From: an uncultured Prochlorococcus sp.
GTDB lineage: Bacteria; Cyanobacteriota; Cyanobacteriia; PCC-6307; Cyanobiaceae
Reading direction: 5' to 3'
Assembly: GCA_902521995.1 (NCBI GenBank)
Contig: CABYTO010000001.1
Location: forward strand, 98,149 to 162,148
Length of the DNA: 64,000 nucleotides
Below, piece by piece: positions 21,562-32,420 of this stretch (position 1 is its first letter; each line of letters starts with the position of its first letter). The notes under the pieces are model-generated. The model worked only from the letters and a program-made list of their open reading frames with translations. It made no database searches and was not told the origin of the DNA. The position numbers and the translations under genes are program-made.

Positions 21562-22311
21562 ATGTCCAATAAAGATTCATTATCAGGAAAAATTGCTTTA
21601 ATCACTGGAGCTAGCAGAGGAATTGGTAAAGAAATTGCTTTAGAACTAAGCCGATTGGGAGCAGAAGTTTTTATTAATTACTCTTCTTCTGATGAAAAAG
21701 CTGAAGAAGTTGTAAATTTAATAAAAAATTCAGGAGGTAAAGCTCATAAATTAAAATTTGATGTTTCAAAAGAGGATTCTGTCAGTTCAGCTTTTGAAGA
21801 AATCATCAAAATTAATGGCAACATTGATATCCTCATTAACAATGCTGGAATTACTAGGGATGGACTATTGATGAGAATGAAATCGGCACAATGGGATGAT
21901 GTACTAAATACAAACTTAAAAGGGGTTTTTCTTTGTACAAAATATGCTTCAAAATTTATGATGAAAAAAAGAAGTGGTAGCATCGTAAATATTTCATCTG
22001 TTGTTGGCATAATTGGTAATCCTGGACAAGCAAATTATTCTGCAGCCAAAGCTGGAGTTATTGGATTTACCAAAACTTGCGCTAAAGAATTTGCCTCAAG
22101 AGGTATAAATGTTAATGCAATAGCTCCAGGCTTTATAGAAACAGAGATGACTGAAAAACTTAATACAGAAGAGATTCTAAAAGTTATTCCTTTAGGGAAA
22201 TTAGGAAGTTGTACTCAAATTGCAAACTTAGTCTCATTTTTAGTTTCAAGTGATGCAGGAAGTTACATTACAGGGCAAACAATCAGTATAGATGGGGGTA
22301 TGAGTATTTAG
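21562..22311 (+). CDS. fabG: 3-oxoacyl-ACP reductase
   Basis: LITGASRGIGKEIAL, NNAGITRDGLLMRM, YSAAKAGVIGFTK. Confidence 0.96.
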   Translation: MSNKDSLSGKIALITGASRGIGKEIALELSRLGAEVFINYSSSDEKAEEVVNLIKNSGGKAHKLKFDVSKEDSVSSAFEEIIKINGNIDILINNAGITRDGLLMRMKSAQWDDVLNTNLKGVFLCTKYASKFMMKKRSGSIVNISSVVGIIGNPGQANYSAAKAGVIGFTKTCAKEFASRGINVNAIAPGFIETEMTEKLNTEEILKVIPLGKLGSCTQIANLVSFLVSSDAGSYITGQTISIDGGMSI

Positions 22312-22491
22312 TTATGTACTTTCATAAGGCTGGCCTAATTCATCTCTCAACCTTCTAATTTTTTGTAAAAGTTTTAGTCTTCGACTTCTAGCAGTTAATG
22401 TTAAGAAAAATCTTAAAGGAAAGTATATAAGTGTCATAGCAATCGCGAGGATTGCGGTAAGAGTAAAAATAAGATTATTTGTTTCTTCCAT
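22312..22491 (-). CDS. small conserved membrane protein
   Basis: 59-aa ORF not in track: MEETNNLIFTLTAILAIAMTLIYFPLRFFLTLTARSRRLKLLQKIRRLRDELGQPYEST; stop abuts fabG stop. Confidence 0.65.
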   Translation of the reverse strand: MEETNNLIFTLTAILAIAMTLIYFPLRFFLTLTARSRRLKLLQKIRRLRDELGQPYEST

Positions 22492-22622
22492 AACTTAAAG
22501 ATACTCTTATTTTAGTTAATTTGTATGTCCTATTAAAAGAAATTCGGCTTTCCCCACTTAATTAAATATCCCTTAAAAATGATTCTATGGGAGATTAGAA
22601 TAAGATAAAAGATCGAGTAAAC

Positions 22623-24368
22623 ATGGCTAAACAGTTAAGTTTTTCTAATGAATCAAGAGAAGCGCTAGAAAAAGGTGTGAATTTCGTAGCTAATGCGGTA
22701 AAGGTTACTATTGGACCGAAGGCAAAAAACGTTGTAATAGAAAAGAAATTTGGTTCACCAGATATAGTAAGAGATGGATCTACAGTTGCTAAAGAGATCG
22801 AGATTGAAAACCCTATTTCTAATTTAGGTGCGAAATTAATAGAACAAGTTGCATCCAAGACAAAAGAGAGTGCTGGTGATGGAACAACAACAGCAACCAT
22901 TTTGGCTCAGAAGATGGTTCAAGAGGGATTAAAAAATATTGCTTCTGGCGCCAACCCTATGGAGTTAAAAAAAGGTATGGAGGCAGGCCTAGCTTTCGTC
23001 TTAGAAAAATTAAGTTCCAGAAGTATTTCATTAAGTGGTTCTGATATCCAAAAAGTTGCAACAGTTAGTGCTGGAGGTGATGAAGAAATTGGATCTATAA
23101 TTTCGAAAGCCATGGATATTGTTACTTCAGATGGTGTAATAACTGTCGAAGAATCTCAATCACTAGAAACAGAATTAGATATAACTGAAGGTATGTCTTT
23201 TGATAGAGGTTATAGTTCTCCATATTTCGTAACCGACCAAGAAAGACAAGTTTGTGAACTTGAAAATCCTAAAATATTAATAACTGATCAAAAAGTCTCA
23301 ACTTTAGTTGATCTAGTTCCAATACTTGAAGAAATTCAGAAGTCAGGCTCACCTTTTCTAATTCTTGCTGAAGATATTGAAGGAGAGGCTTTAACCACTC
23401 TGGTTTTAAATAAGAATAGTGGGGTTTTAAATGTTGCTTCCGTAAGAGCTCCGTTATTTGGTGAGAGAAGAAAAGCTGCCCTCGAAGATATTGCAATTCT
23501 TACAGGGGCTAAGTTAATTAGCGAAGATAAATCGATGACACTTGATAAAGTATCGATTAATGATTTAGGAAAAGCAAAAAAAATAACTATCACAAAGGAT
23601 AAAACTACCATTGTTGCCTTCGAAGACACTAAAGATTTAGTTAAAGCGAGAGTAGAGAAATTAAAGAGAGAAGTAAATATAACTGAATCTGAGTATGACC
23701 AGGATAAAATCAATGAAAGGATAGCCAAACTAGCCGGAGGAGTAGCTCTTATCAAAGTAGGAGCTGCTACAGAAACAGAGATGAAGTATAAAAAGTTGAG
23801 AATCGAAGATTCCCTTAATGCTACGAAAGCTGCTATTGAAGAGGGTGTCGTTTCTGGAGGAGGACAAACTTTAATTGAAATATCAGATGACCTTACAAAT
23901 ATAAGTGAAACATCTTCAGATGATTTAAGAACAGGGATAAATATAGTCAAAGAAGCACTTTTGGAACCCACCAAACAAATAGCAAAAAATGCTGGTTTTA
24001 ATGGAGATGTAGTTGTCGCTGAAATTAAAAGACTTAACAAAGGCTTTAATGCTAATTCAGGAAAATATGAGGATTTAAAAGATTCAGGAATATTAGATCC
24101 AACCAAAGTAATAAGATTAGCTCTTCAAGATTCAGTATCTATTTCAGCTATGCTCCTCACAACAGAAGTTGCGATGGCAGACATTCCAGAGCCTGAAGCC
24201 GCCGCCCCTGGAGGACCAGGCGGAGATCCAATGGGAGGGATGGGTGGCATGGGAATGCCAGGAATGGGTGGCATGGGAATGCCAGGAATGGGTGGCATGG
24301 GAATGCCAGGAATGGGTGGTATGGGAATGCCAGGAATGGGTGGCATGGGAATGCCGGGTATGATGTAA
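22623..24368 (+). CDS. groEL: chaperonin GroEL (solo copy, no adjacent groES)
   Basis: GroEL sequence throughout ([13 protein letters not shown] etc.) with Met/Gly-rich C-tail; upstream gene is not groES. Confidence 0.96.
   Translation: MAKQLSFSNESREALEKGVNFVANAVKVTIGPKAKNVVIEKKFGSPDIVRDGSTVAKEIEIENPISNLGAKLIEQVASKTKESAGDGTTTATILAQKMVQEGLKNIASGANPMELKKGMEAGLAFVLEKLSSRSISLSGSDIQKVATVSAGGDEEIGSIISKAMDIVTSDGVITVEESQSLETELDITEGMSFDRGYSSPYFVTDQERQVCELENPKILITDQKVSTLVDLVPILEEIQKSGSPFLILAEDIEGEALTTLVLNKNSGVLNVASVRAPLFGERRKAALEDIAILTGAKLISEDKSMTLDKVSINDLGKAKKITITKDKTTIVAFEDTKDLVKARVEKLKREVNITESEYDQDKINERIAKLAGGVALIKVGAATETEMKYKKLRIEDSLNATKAAIEEGVVSGGGQTLIEISDDLTNISETSSDDLRTGINIVKEALLEPTKQIAKNAGFNGDVVVAEIKRLNKGFNANSGKYEDLKDSGILDPTKVIRLALQDSVSISAMLLTTEVAMADIPEPEAAAPGGPGGDPMGGMGGMGMPGMGGMGMPGMGGMGMPGMGGMGMPGMGGMGMPGMM
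24240..24359 (+). repeat. 5 x 24-bp tandem repeat encoding MGGMGMPG at the GroEL C-terminus
   Basis: atgggtggcatgggaatgccagga repeated five times with minor third-position changes. Confidence 0.95.
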
Positions 24369-24391
24369 AAGCTAACTAGCTTTTTTATCGT
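24368..24391. terminator. groEL rho-independent terminator
   Basis: AAAGCTAACTAGCTTTTTTA stem with T run directly after the groEL stop. Confidence 0.75.
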
Positions 24392-24800
24392 TGTTAATCC
24401 ACTTTCTTAAATTTTTAATATAAGGTAGGGGTAATTTTGGGGTTTCAGTAAATTTATTTATTTTATTATAATTTTTATTTTTGCTAGATATTTCATTGCT
24501 GCTAGAAGTTTCCAGGCCATTTGATTCCCACATTGTTTCTTCAATATTTTCAAAAGTTTTAGATAATTCAAGCTTAATTTGTTCTTGATTTTCTTCATGC
24601 ACTTCATCAATTAAAGAGATCTGTTCTTGATTTTCTTCATGCTGATTTTCTTTTTGTAGTGAACTATGGATTAATAAATCATTTAATGAATCAATCCCAA
24701 ATCTATGGACCCACTTAAGAACAACATTTTCTTTAAGCAAAAAATTATTTTCTAAAGAGGCTTGTTTAAAAACTTCTATTAAATGATTTTTTAAAAGCAT
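24372..24800 (-). CDS. hypothetical protein with internal EENQEQI repeat
   Basis: 142-aa ORF convergent with groEL; 21-bp direct repeat inside. Confidence 0.65.
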   Translation of the reverse strand: MLLKNHLIEVFKQASLENNFLLKENVVLKWVHRFGIDSLNDLLIHSSLQKENQHEENQEQISLIDEVHEENQEQIKLELSKTFENIEETMWESNGLETSSSNEISSKNKNYNKINKFTETPKLPLPYIKNLRKWINNDKKAS

Positions 24801-24807
24801 AAAATTT

Positions 24808-25632
24808 CTAATTTAACTTTCTATTTAACAGAGGCCTAATAATAATCAAGGAAAAAACTGTTAAAGAAAATAAAATTGAGATACAACTCTTACAAGTTAA
24901 ATCACCATATGGGGCATGTAAAGCCACTAATTCTAAATCCATAGTTTGTGTATAGGCAGTCCTAATAGGTTCAATAGCAAAAGTTAATGGATTTAATGAA
25001 GCTAACCAGCCGAGCCAATTTGGCATAAAAGAGATTGGAGCTAAAGCAGTACTCGCAAATAGAAGAGGTAAATTTATTACGAATATAAGAGCAATTAATT
25101 CAATATGTCCAGGCAAAACAAACGCTAAACATAAACTTATTGATGTCACAAAAAGAACTAATAAAATTAGTGTTGTAAATACAATTCCTAAACCATATAA
25201 GTTGGGCCATCCATAACCCAAAATGTATGAAACAATCATTATTACAACACTCTGAATAAAGCTCAAGATTGTTATGTAAAAAAAAGAAGATAAAACTATG
25301 GATAATCTACTTGTTAAAGGAGCCACAAGTAATCTATTAAGAAATCCAAACTCTCTATCAAACATTAAAGGGAGACCAGAGTTTAGGGCTCCGCTAAAAG
25401 CAGTAAAAACAATAAGTCCTGCTCCTAAAAAATTCCCATAAGAATCGACACCTGGTAAAAAACCTTCAGGAGCTTTAGAGAATAATGCTCCAAATAAAAA
25501 AAGCCAAATTATTGGTTGTAATATTCCTGCTAAAAGAGTTGATGGTCTTCTTTTTAATTGAATAAATAATCTCTTTGTTAAGGCAAATGTTTCTTGATAT
25601 AAAAAAAATAAATTATACTGTTGTAATTCCAT
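24808..25632 (-). CDS. ABC-2 type transporter permease
   Basis: Six-TM ABC-2 pattern: RRPSTLLAGILQPIIWLFLFGALF, MFDREFGFLNRLLVAPL, NPLTFAIEPIR. Confidence 0.88.
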   Translation of the reverse strand: MELQQYNLFFLYQETFALTKRLFIQLKRRPSTLLAGILQPIIWLFLFGALFSKAPEGFLPGVDSYGNFLGAGLIVFTAFSGALNSGLPLMFDREFGFLNRLLVAPLTSRLSIVLSSFFYITILSFIQSVVIMIVSYILGYGWPNLYGLGIVFTTLILLVLFVTSISLCLAFVLPGHIELIALIFVINLPLLFASTALAPISFMPNWLGWLASLNPLTFAIEPIRTAYTQTMDLELVALHAPYGDLTCKSCISILFSLTVFSLIIIRPLLNRKLN

Positions 25633-25680
25633 AATTAGCAGTAATTAGTATTCATTATAGTTAGTTAACCAAAAATTTTT

Positions 25681-26700
25681 TTATCGCATGGATTGCTTTG
25701 ATTCTTTTTTTAGGTCTCTTTTCCCTGCCATATAAATTTCAGCATCCAATAATGTTTTCCCAGTTGCCTGAAGATATACATCATCCAAGCTTGGCTGACT
25801 TTGGGTAAGAGAAAAAATTTCAAACTTTGAGAAGGCTAATTCCACTTTTAGCTTCGTAAGTAAATCTTTTTGCTTATCTGCTACGAAATTTATAGAGAAA
25901 CCTTGAGCTTCATTTATGATAATCTGACTAATTCCATCTATTGAAGATAAAATTTTAGATATATTATTTGCTTCTTCCTGATTACTAAATTCTCTTACTT
26001 TCAAAGTTACTCTATCTCCTCCTAATTTATTTTTGAGCTCAGCAGGAGTTCCTTTTGCTATAACTCTTCCATCATCAATTATCACTAATCTGTCTGCCAA
26101 TTTATCTATCTCATCAAGATAGTGACTACTTAAAATAATGGTCATTCCATTATTTCTCAAATCTTTCAAAAGTTGCCATATAATATTTCTACTTTCAATA
26201 TCTAAACCAACTGTAGGTTCATCCAAAATTAATACTTGGGGCAAATGTAAAAGTCCAGCTGCCAGATCTATTCTTCTTTTCATTCCCCCTGAATAAGTTC
26301 CACACTTACGATCAATCCAATCATTCATTTCTAATTGATCTATTAATTTATTTATCCTTTCAAATTTTTTATTTTTATTGATGTGATATAAATCTGATTG
26401 AAAATCCAAAAGCTCTCGTCCAGTTAATATTTTATCAAGTGCAATGTCTTGGGCAACATAACCAATTAATTCTCTAATTTTCCTTGAATTTTTTATCAGG
26501 TTAATATTATTTATAAAAACTTCTCCACTATCAGGCTCTATTAAAGTAGCGAGTATTTTTATCAGTGTTGATTTGCCAGCACCATTTGGACCTAGTATTC
26601 CGAATAATGTGCCAGCTTCAATTTCCATCGATAAATTTTTTAATGCATTGATATCTGAATAAGATTTTGAGAGCCCTTTAACTTTTATATAATTCATCAA
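25681..26700 (-). CDS. ABC transporter ATP-binding protein (DrrA/CcmA-like)
   Basis: GPNGAGKSTLIKIL Walker A, YSGGMKRRIDLAAGL signature, LILDEPTVGLD Walker B. Confidence 0.93.
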   Translation of the reverse strand: MMNYIKVKGLSKSYSDINALKNLSMEIEAGTLFGILGPNGAGKSTLIKILATLIEPDSGEVFINNINLIKNSRKIRELIGYVAQDIALDKILTGRELLDFQSDLYHINKNKKFERINKLIDQLEMNDWIDRKCGTYSGGMKRRIDLAAGLLHLPQVLILDEPTVGLDIESRNIIWQLLKDLRNNGMTIILSSHYLDEIDKLADRLVIIDDGRVIAKGTPAELKNKLGGDRVTLKVREFSNQEEANNISKILSSIDGISQIIINEAQGFSINFVADKQKDLLTKLKVELAFSKFEIFSLTQSQPSLDDVYLQATGKTLLDAEIYMAGKRDLKKESKQSMR

Positions 26701-26736
26701 ACTTACTATTTATTTAAAAAACATTTTACATCTAAT

Positions 26737-27738
26737 TTAATTACTAAGCAGGGATACAATAGATAAAAATATTTGCATAGATTGCTGCTCAAATTCTACT
26801 GATAGTTGGGTTCTGGAAATTAATAACAAAAGACAAATGCCAAACATGTAGAGAATAGACCACCTAAAAAGAGACTTTGCTCTAGAAAGATCATCAGGAG
26901 ATTTCTTTAATTCATTTATTAATTGCAAAAGTCTTCCATTAAACGGCAATAACATAATTCCGTATAAGAGACCCCCTTCAGGTAGAGCAAAGACTCCCAT
27001 AATACTCATTAAAACTGTTGCCCATCCGTAATGGGAAATCGCTTTAGCAGTAAAAACAGATCCTTTAACAGAAGGGAGCATAGGAATACCAACAGATGCG
27101 TAATCATCCTTCAACAAAATTGCAAGTGCCCAAAAATGAGCTGGGGTCCATAACATTACTAAACAAAACAACCACCAACCACTAAGACCTACATGCCCTG
27201 TGGCAGCAGACGCTCCAACTAAGGGTGGTATCGCACCAGCAACTCCTCCGAAAACAATGTTTTTGGTTGTACGAGGTTTCAAAATAACTGTATATAAAAT
27301 TACGTAGCTAAATAAACCAAGAAGAGTTAAACCCGCAGCCAAATAATTTACACCACTTACTAAAAGCATCGAAGCTGCCAAAGTACATGATACGGCGGCT
27401 AAAAATACAGTCTCAGATGACAACTTTCCTGCTGGCAAGGCTCTTTTGCTAGTTCTTGTCATCCTTTTATCTAATTCCATTTCCCACAAGCAATTAAGAG
27501 CTCCTGCTGCTGCAGCTGCCAAAGCGCCTCCTCCTAAAGTGCAGATAAGTTTCGGGGAAGACAAAGGCCATTCTTCTGTTAAAGCCATTCCTCCCAAAGT
27601 TGTGGCCAGTAAAAGTGGGATTAATCTAGGTTTTGCTACTTCAAGCCAAGGCGGCAAAGTTAGTCTTTTTCTTGAAGGGACAACTTCATCCCTAATTGAA
27701 GATTTATAGTTCAAGTTTCCTAAGTTACTACTGTTCAT
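26737..27738 (-). CDS. ctaB: protoheme IX farnesyltransferase
   Basis: UbiA-type fold; [23 protein letters not shown]; position in cox cluster. Confidence 0.94.
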   Translation of the reverse strand: MNSSNLGNLNYKSSIRDEVVPSRKRLTLPPWLEVAKPRLIPLLLATTLGGMALTEEWPLSSPKLICTLGGGALAAAAAGALNCLWEMELDKRMTRTSKRALPAGKLSSETVFLAAVSCTLAASMLLVSGVNYLAAGLTLLGLFSYVILYTVILKPRTTKNIVFGGVAGAIPPLVGASAATGHVGLSGWWLFCLVMLWTPAHFWALAILLKDDYASVGIPMLPSVKGSVFTAKAISHYGWATVLMSIMGVFALPEGGLLYGIMLLPFNGRLLQLINELKKSPDDLSRAKSLFRWSILYMFGICLLLLISRTQLSVEFEQQSMQIFLSIVSLLSN

Positions 27739-28709
27739 GAGTTGATACCGACCGTTTGAGGATTAAGGGAGTGGTTTAGACCTTTTTTGGTAAAAGGATT
27801 TCTAAAAATTAATGTTGTTAATATCGCAATAAATAAAGAGGCGTTAAGTTGATGACAAATAATAAAAATAGGTTCATTCAAATTTGTTTTAAGACTTAAA
27901 ACACCCAAAGTAATTTGAGAAAACAAGAGAAAAATAAGTTTTGTGAGATATTTCCAATTTTCATTAAGCAAACTTCTCTTATAAATTGCAATAGAAATAA
28001 TCAAAAAAATTGAGAAAGCAATTGGAAAAGCAAATAATTTATGTGTATCTAGAATTAGACATTTTTTATTAAAAGATAAGCAAATATGTGCTGACCAGGT
28101 TGATGAAAGCCTTACGCCAATAAAAGATTGAATCAGAGTAAGTAAAAGAGGAACAAAAAATAATAATCTCCACCAAATGAATGGCTCTTCAATGTCGTCA
28201 TTTTCTAAATTTTGATTTATTGAAATTGTTGTAATGAGAAGTAGAAAAGCTATTAAAAGATGGCCAGTAACAGTATATGAATCAAGCAGGTTTATTACTG
28301 TTAAAGCTCCAAAGGATCCTTGGACAATAACGAGAAAAAGTAATAATGAATAAGTTTTAGGTAACCAATTTGGAATTTCATTTTTCCAAATAATTGAAAG
28401 CGCAAATTTAGAGAGAATTAATATTCCAACAACAAAAGCATCTAGACGATGAAACCACTCTAGAAATACTCTTAGGTTCATATGTTTAAAAGGCAAAAAA
28501 GATCCATAACATAATGGCCAATCTGGACACGCAAGTCCCGCCTCCATGACTCTCGTAGCACCTCCAATTACGATTAGTGCGATAAGTGCAAATACACTAT
28601 GACTTCCCAACCTTTTAAAAATTGTCAGATATTTTGCTTTATATAATTGGTTATTAATCAAATGGATAAAACCTATTATTTTGCATAATAAATTAGATTC
28701 AAAAACCAA
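27735..28709 (-). CDS. ctaA: heme A synthase (CtaA/COX15)
   Basis: [36 protein letters not shown]. Confidence 0.93.
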   Translation of the reverse strand: MVFESNLLCKIIGFIHLINNQLYKAKYLTIFKRLGSHSVFALIALIVIGGATRVMEAGLACPDWPLCYGSFLPFKHMNLRVFLEWFHRLDAFVVGILILSKFALSIIWKNEIPNWLPKTYSLLLFLVIVQGSFGALTVINLLDSYTVTGHLLIAFLLLITTISINQNLENDDIEEPFIWWRLLFFVPLLLTLIQSFIGVRLSSTWSAHICLSFNKKCLILDTHKLFAFPIAFSIFLIISIAIYKRSLLNENWKYLTKLIFLLFSQITLGVLSLKTNLNEPIFIICHQLNASLFIAILTTLIFRNPFTKKGLNHSLNPQTVGINS

Positions 28710-28834
28710 ACATTAATTAAAAATTAATATGTTTAATTTAAAAAATAATTTACTAATTTAATCTTTTTTCCCTGACAATTAACTCTAAAAAGTTATTAAT
28801 AATACGCCTTTTATTTCATAAATCTTAAGAAGTT

Positions 28835-29728
28835 GTGAATTTAAATGTTTTTCTTTTAACAAAGGATGCAGGATTAAAAAAATTGAATATCTTGAGAATA
28901 TATATTCAAATATTTATAGATCAATTGTTAAATAAAAAAATTTATTTAATATTAATTATTTCACTCGTTTTTGCTATATCTTTTTGGATTGGTTTTAACG
29001 TAAATTTGCTTCCAGCGGAAGCAAGTATTAATGCACCAATTTACGATGAACTTTTTAAAATACTTTTCATCACTGGATTAATTATTTTTATAGGAATGAC
29101 AATAGCTGTTATTTATAGCTTATTTAAGTTCAGGAAAAGAAATGATCAGATAGGAGATGGTATTGCTTTAGAGGGGAATTTAAGCTTAGAAATTGTATGG
29201 ACAATTATTCCTTCAATAATTGTTTTGTTAATAGGTTTATATAGCTACAACATATACGATCGAATGGGAGGTATGAAAGAACTAAATCATAACCACGAAA
29301 TGATGAGTTCTAATTCTGAAAAAATATGGGCTGGAATAAGTCAAACTAATGATAATGAAATAGCAATAAATAATTTATCAATTGAAGTTTCAGCTATGCA
29401 ATTTGCGTTTCTATTCAATTATCCAAAGGGCAATTTCATATCAGGAGAACTACACGTTCCTGTTGATCAAAAAGTATCAATAAAAATGGAATCCAAAGAT
29501 GTCATTCATGCTTTTTGGGTGCCAGAGTTCAGAATTAAACAGGATATTATCCCTGGGCAACCTACTATTCTAAATTTCACTCCTACAAAAGTAGGAAAAT
29601 ATCCGATAATTTGTGCAGAATTATGTGGCCCATATCATGGAGGGATGAGAGCCTCCATAATTGTTGAAGAAGAATCTGTTTACAACGAATGGTTTAACAA
29701 AAATAAAAAACCAGAGGTAAATTTATGA
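28835..29728 (+). CDS. ctaC: cytochrome c oxidase subunit II
   Basis: IPSIIVLLIGLYSY, HAFWVPEFRIKQDIIPG, CAELCGPYHGGMRASI CuA motif; GTG start. Confidence 0.96.
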   Translation: MNLNVFLLTKDAGLKKLNILRIYIQIFIDQLLNKKIYLILIISLVFAISFWIGFNVNLLPAEASINAPIYDELFKILFITGLIIFIGMTIAVIYSLFKFRKRNDQIGDGIALEGNLSLEIVWTIIPSIIVLLIGLYSYNIYDRMGGMKELNHNHEMMSSNSEKIWAGISQTNDNEIAINNLSIEVSAMQFAFLFNYPKGNFISGELHVPVDQKVSIKMESKDVIHAFWVPEFRIKQDIIPGQPTILNFTPTKVGKYPIICAELCGPYHGGMRASIIVEEESVYNEWFNKNKKPEVNL

Positions 29729-31350
29729 CAATATCAATTGATCAACAAAAAACTAATAATGAAAGCCTTCAACCTAAAGGATGGCTTAGATACTTTAGTT
29801 TTAGCCTTGATCATAAAGTAATTGGGATACAATACTTAGTCTGCGGCTTTCTTTTCTATTTAATAGGAGGAACCTTAGCGAGCGCTATAAGAATTGAACT
29901 GGCTAGTCCAATGTCTGACTTTATGCCTAGAGATGTTTATAACCAAGTTTTAACTCTGCACGGAACAATAATGATATTCCTTTGGATAGTGCCTGTAGTT
30001 AATGGTGCTTTTGGAAATTATTTAATTCCATTTTATGTAGGTGCAAGAGATATGGCATTCCCAAGATTAAATGCTGTTGCTTTTTGGTTAATTCCTCCTT
30101 CAGGTTTGATGCTGGTAGCAAGCTATTTTGTTGAGGGTGCTGCTCAGGCTGGATGGACGGCTTATCCTCCTTTGAGCATAACTACTCCTCAATCGGGACA
30201 AATTATTTGGATTTTGAGCGTTTTATTACTTGGAGGCAGTTCTATATTTGGTGGAATAAACTTTATCGCGACCATTATCAAACTAAGAAGGCCTGGATTA
30301 AAACTTATGCAATTGCCAATGTATTGTTGGGCAATGCTTGGAACAAGTCTATTAGTTGTTTTGTCAACTCCTGTTTTAGCAGGCACTTTAATTCTACTAA
30401 GCTTCGATATCATCGCTAATACAGGTTTTTTCAATCCTGTTTTAGGTGGCAATGTCGTAGTTTATCAGCATTTATTTTGGTTTTATTCTCATCCAGCTGT
30501 ATACATTATGGTCCTTCCTGCCTTTGGTTTAGTTAGTGAAATACTTCCTGTACATGCTAGAAAACCACTTTTTGGATATACAACAATGGTTTTTTCAATA
30601 ATGGGGATAGTGGTTTTAGGTTTAGTTGTTTGGGCGCATCACATGTTTACGAGTGGAACGCCCCCTTGGATGAGATTATTCTTTACTATCGCCACAGCAT
30701 TTATTGCTGTTCCGACAGGTATAAAATTTTTCAATTGGGTTGCAACATTATGGGGAGGTAAAATTACCATTAATAGTGCTATGTTATTCTCTTGCGGATT
30801 TATTATAAATTTTGTTTTTGGAGGTATTACAGGAGTTGCTTTGGCGCAGGTACCCTTCGATATTCACGTACATGATACCTATTTCGTTGTAGCCCATTTT
30901 CATTACATAGTTTATGGTGGGACTGTTTTTATTATTTTCTCTTCCATTTATCATTGGTTCCCCAAAGTAACTGGAAAAATGCTCAATGAAAAATTAGGAA
31001 TTTTACATTTTATCATTACTTTTATTGGATTTAACTTGTGCTTTGCTCCTCAACATTGGCTTGGTTTAAATGGAATGCCAAGAAGAGTTGCAGAATATGA
31101 TCCTCAATTCCAGTTCGTTAATCAAGTTAGTAGCTTTGGGGCTCTTTTGATGGCTATAAGCACAATCCCTTTTTTAATTAACGTATTCCTTAGTGTGAGA
31201 AATGGAAAAAATGCTGGAGATAACCCTTGGAATGCTCTTACACCTGAATGGTTAACATCTTCTCCACCTCCAGTTGAAAATTGGGAAGGAGAAGCTCCAT
31301 TAGTTGAAGAACCATATGGTTATGGTAAAGAAATTTCTGAACAGAAATAA
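29725..31350 (+). CDS. ctaD: cytochrome c oxidase subunit I
   Basis: LTLHGTIMIFLW, HLFWFYSHPAVYIMVLPAFG, VVWAHHMFTSG, HDTYFVVAHFHY. Confidence 0.98.
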   Translation: MTISIDQQKTNNESLQPKGWLRYFSFSLDHKVIGIQYLVCGFLFYLIGGTLASAIRIELASPMSDFMPRDVYNQVLTLHGTIMIFLWIVPVVNGAFGNYLIPFYVGARDMAFPRLNAVAFWLIPPSGLMLVASYFVEGAAQAGWTAYPPLSITTPQSGQIIWILSVLLLGGSSIFGGINFIATIIKLRRPGLKLMQLPMYCWAMLGTSLLVVLSTPVLAGTLILLSFDIIANTGFFNPVLGGNVVVYQHLFWFYSHPAVYIMVLPAFGLVSEILPVHARKPLFGYTTMVFSIMGIVVLGLVVWAHHMFTSGTPPWMRLFFTIATAFIAVPTGIKFFNWVATLWGGKITINSAMLFSCGFIINFVFGGITGVALAQVPFDIHVHDTYFVVAHFHYIVYGGTVFIIFSSIYHWFPKVTGKMLNEKLGILHFIITFIGFNLCFAPQHWLGLNGMPRRVAEYDPQFQFVNQVSSFGALLMAISTIPFLINVFLSVRNGKNAGDNPWNALTPEWLTSSPPPVENWEGEAPLVEEPYGYGKEISEQK

Positions 31351-31356
31351 AAACAT

Positions 31357-31959
31357 ATGACAACACTAGATAGCTCAAAAGAAATTCAAAAAAATAATTC
31401 TGAAGTTAATGAAACACATGAAGACTTCAGAATGTTTGGTCTCATAACTTTCCTAATTGCGGACGGAATGACTTTTGCTGGATTCTTTGCTGCTTATTTA
31501 ACTTATAAAGCAGTAAATCCATTACCAGATGGTGCTATTTATGAATTAGAACTACCAATACCTACTCTCAATACAATTTTGTTACTTGTTAGTAGTGCAA
31601 CTTTCCATAAAGCAGGCAAAGCACTTTTAAAAGATAAAAACTCAGATTCCCAAAAATGGTTATTTTTTACTGCTTTTCTTGGAATTATATTTTTAATATG
31701 TCAATTATTTGAATATTTTCATTTACCTTTTGGATTAACCGATAATTTATTTGCAAGTACTTTTTATGCTCTTACTGGTTTTCATGGATTACATGTCACT
31801 TTAGGCACTTTAATGATTTTAATTATTGCATGGCAATCGAGAAGCAATGGCGGAAGATTAAACAGTCAAAATATGTTTCCATTGGAAGCTGTTGAATTAT
31901 ACTGGCATTTTGTAGATGGAATATGGGTTGTTTTATTTATTATTTTGTATCTTTTATAA
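31357..31959 (+). CDS. ctaE: cytochrome c oxidase subunit III
   Basis: LTGFHGLHVTLGTLMILIIA, VELYWHFVDGIWVVLFIILYLL. Confidence 0.95.
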   Translation: MTTLDSSKEIQKNNSEVNETHEDFRMFGLITFLIADGMTFAGFFAAYLTYKAVNPLPDGAIYELELPIPTLNTILLLVSSATFHKAGKALLKDKNSDSQKWLFFTAFLGIIFLICQLFEYFHLPFGLTDNLFASTFYALTGFHGLHVTLGTLMILIIAWQSRSNGGRLNSQNMFPLEAVELYWHFVDGIWVVLFIILYLL

Positions 31960-32056
31960 AAAACTTAATTTCAAAAATAAAATATATTTTTTATTAATTT
32001 ATATTGCCACGGTTCTAATTTTTAGTAAGAATAAAGAATTATGAATTTGTCAGATA

Positions 32057-32410
32057 ATGCTAGAAGGGAAAGAACTACTTGAAAAAGCAAAGTTATTAAG
32101 TAAAAAATCTGAAGATGAGATAGCAATAGGTTGTGGGTACGTAGGTCCAAGTGGAAGAATCTTAAGAAAAAGTTTTTATAGAGCGCTTATCGAAGCTAAG
32201 GGTTACAAAATAGGCAAGGGTAGGTATGGGAAAAATGGTAATAGAGCTTCAAGAGGCAGACAGACAGAATTCAAAACTAAAGTTCATGGCAATGGGAACC
32301 TATTAATTGGTCATGCCTACACCAAAAAATTAGGTCTAGAACCTGGTCAGGAATTTAAAATCGATCTTAAAAAAGAGTCAAAAACGATTTATCTGATTCC
32401 ATTAAATTAA
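32057..32410 (+). CDS. cyAbrB-family (AbrB-like) transcriptional regulator
   Basis: GKELLEKAKLLSKKSEDEIAIGCGYVGPSGRILRKSFYRALIEAKGYKIG is typical cyAbrB. Confidence 0.88.
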   Translation: MLEGKELLEKAKLLSKKSEDEIAIGCGYVGPSGRILRKSFYRALIEAKGYKIGKGRYGKNGNRASRGRQTEFKTKVHGNGNLLIGHAYTKKLGLEPGQEFKIDLKKESKTIYLIPLN

Positions 32411-32420
32411 AAAATATATT

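Noticed and set aside
23336-24106. 256-aa antisense ORF within groEL (and other groEL antisense ORFs at 22595, 22919, 23269, 24125)
   Set aside because: Groel is unambiguous on the opposite strand; these are mirror ORFs from codon bias, Ser/Leu-rich with no recognisable domains.
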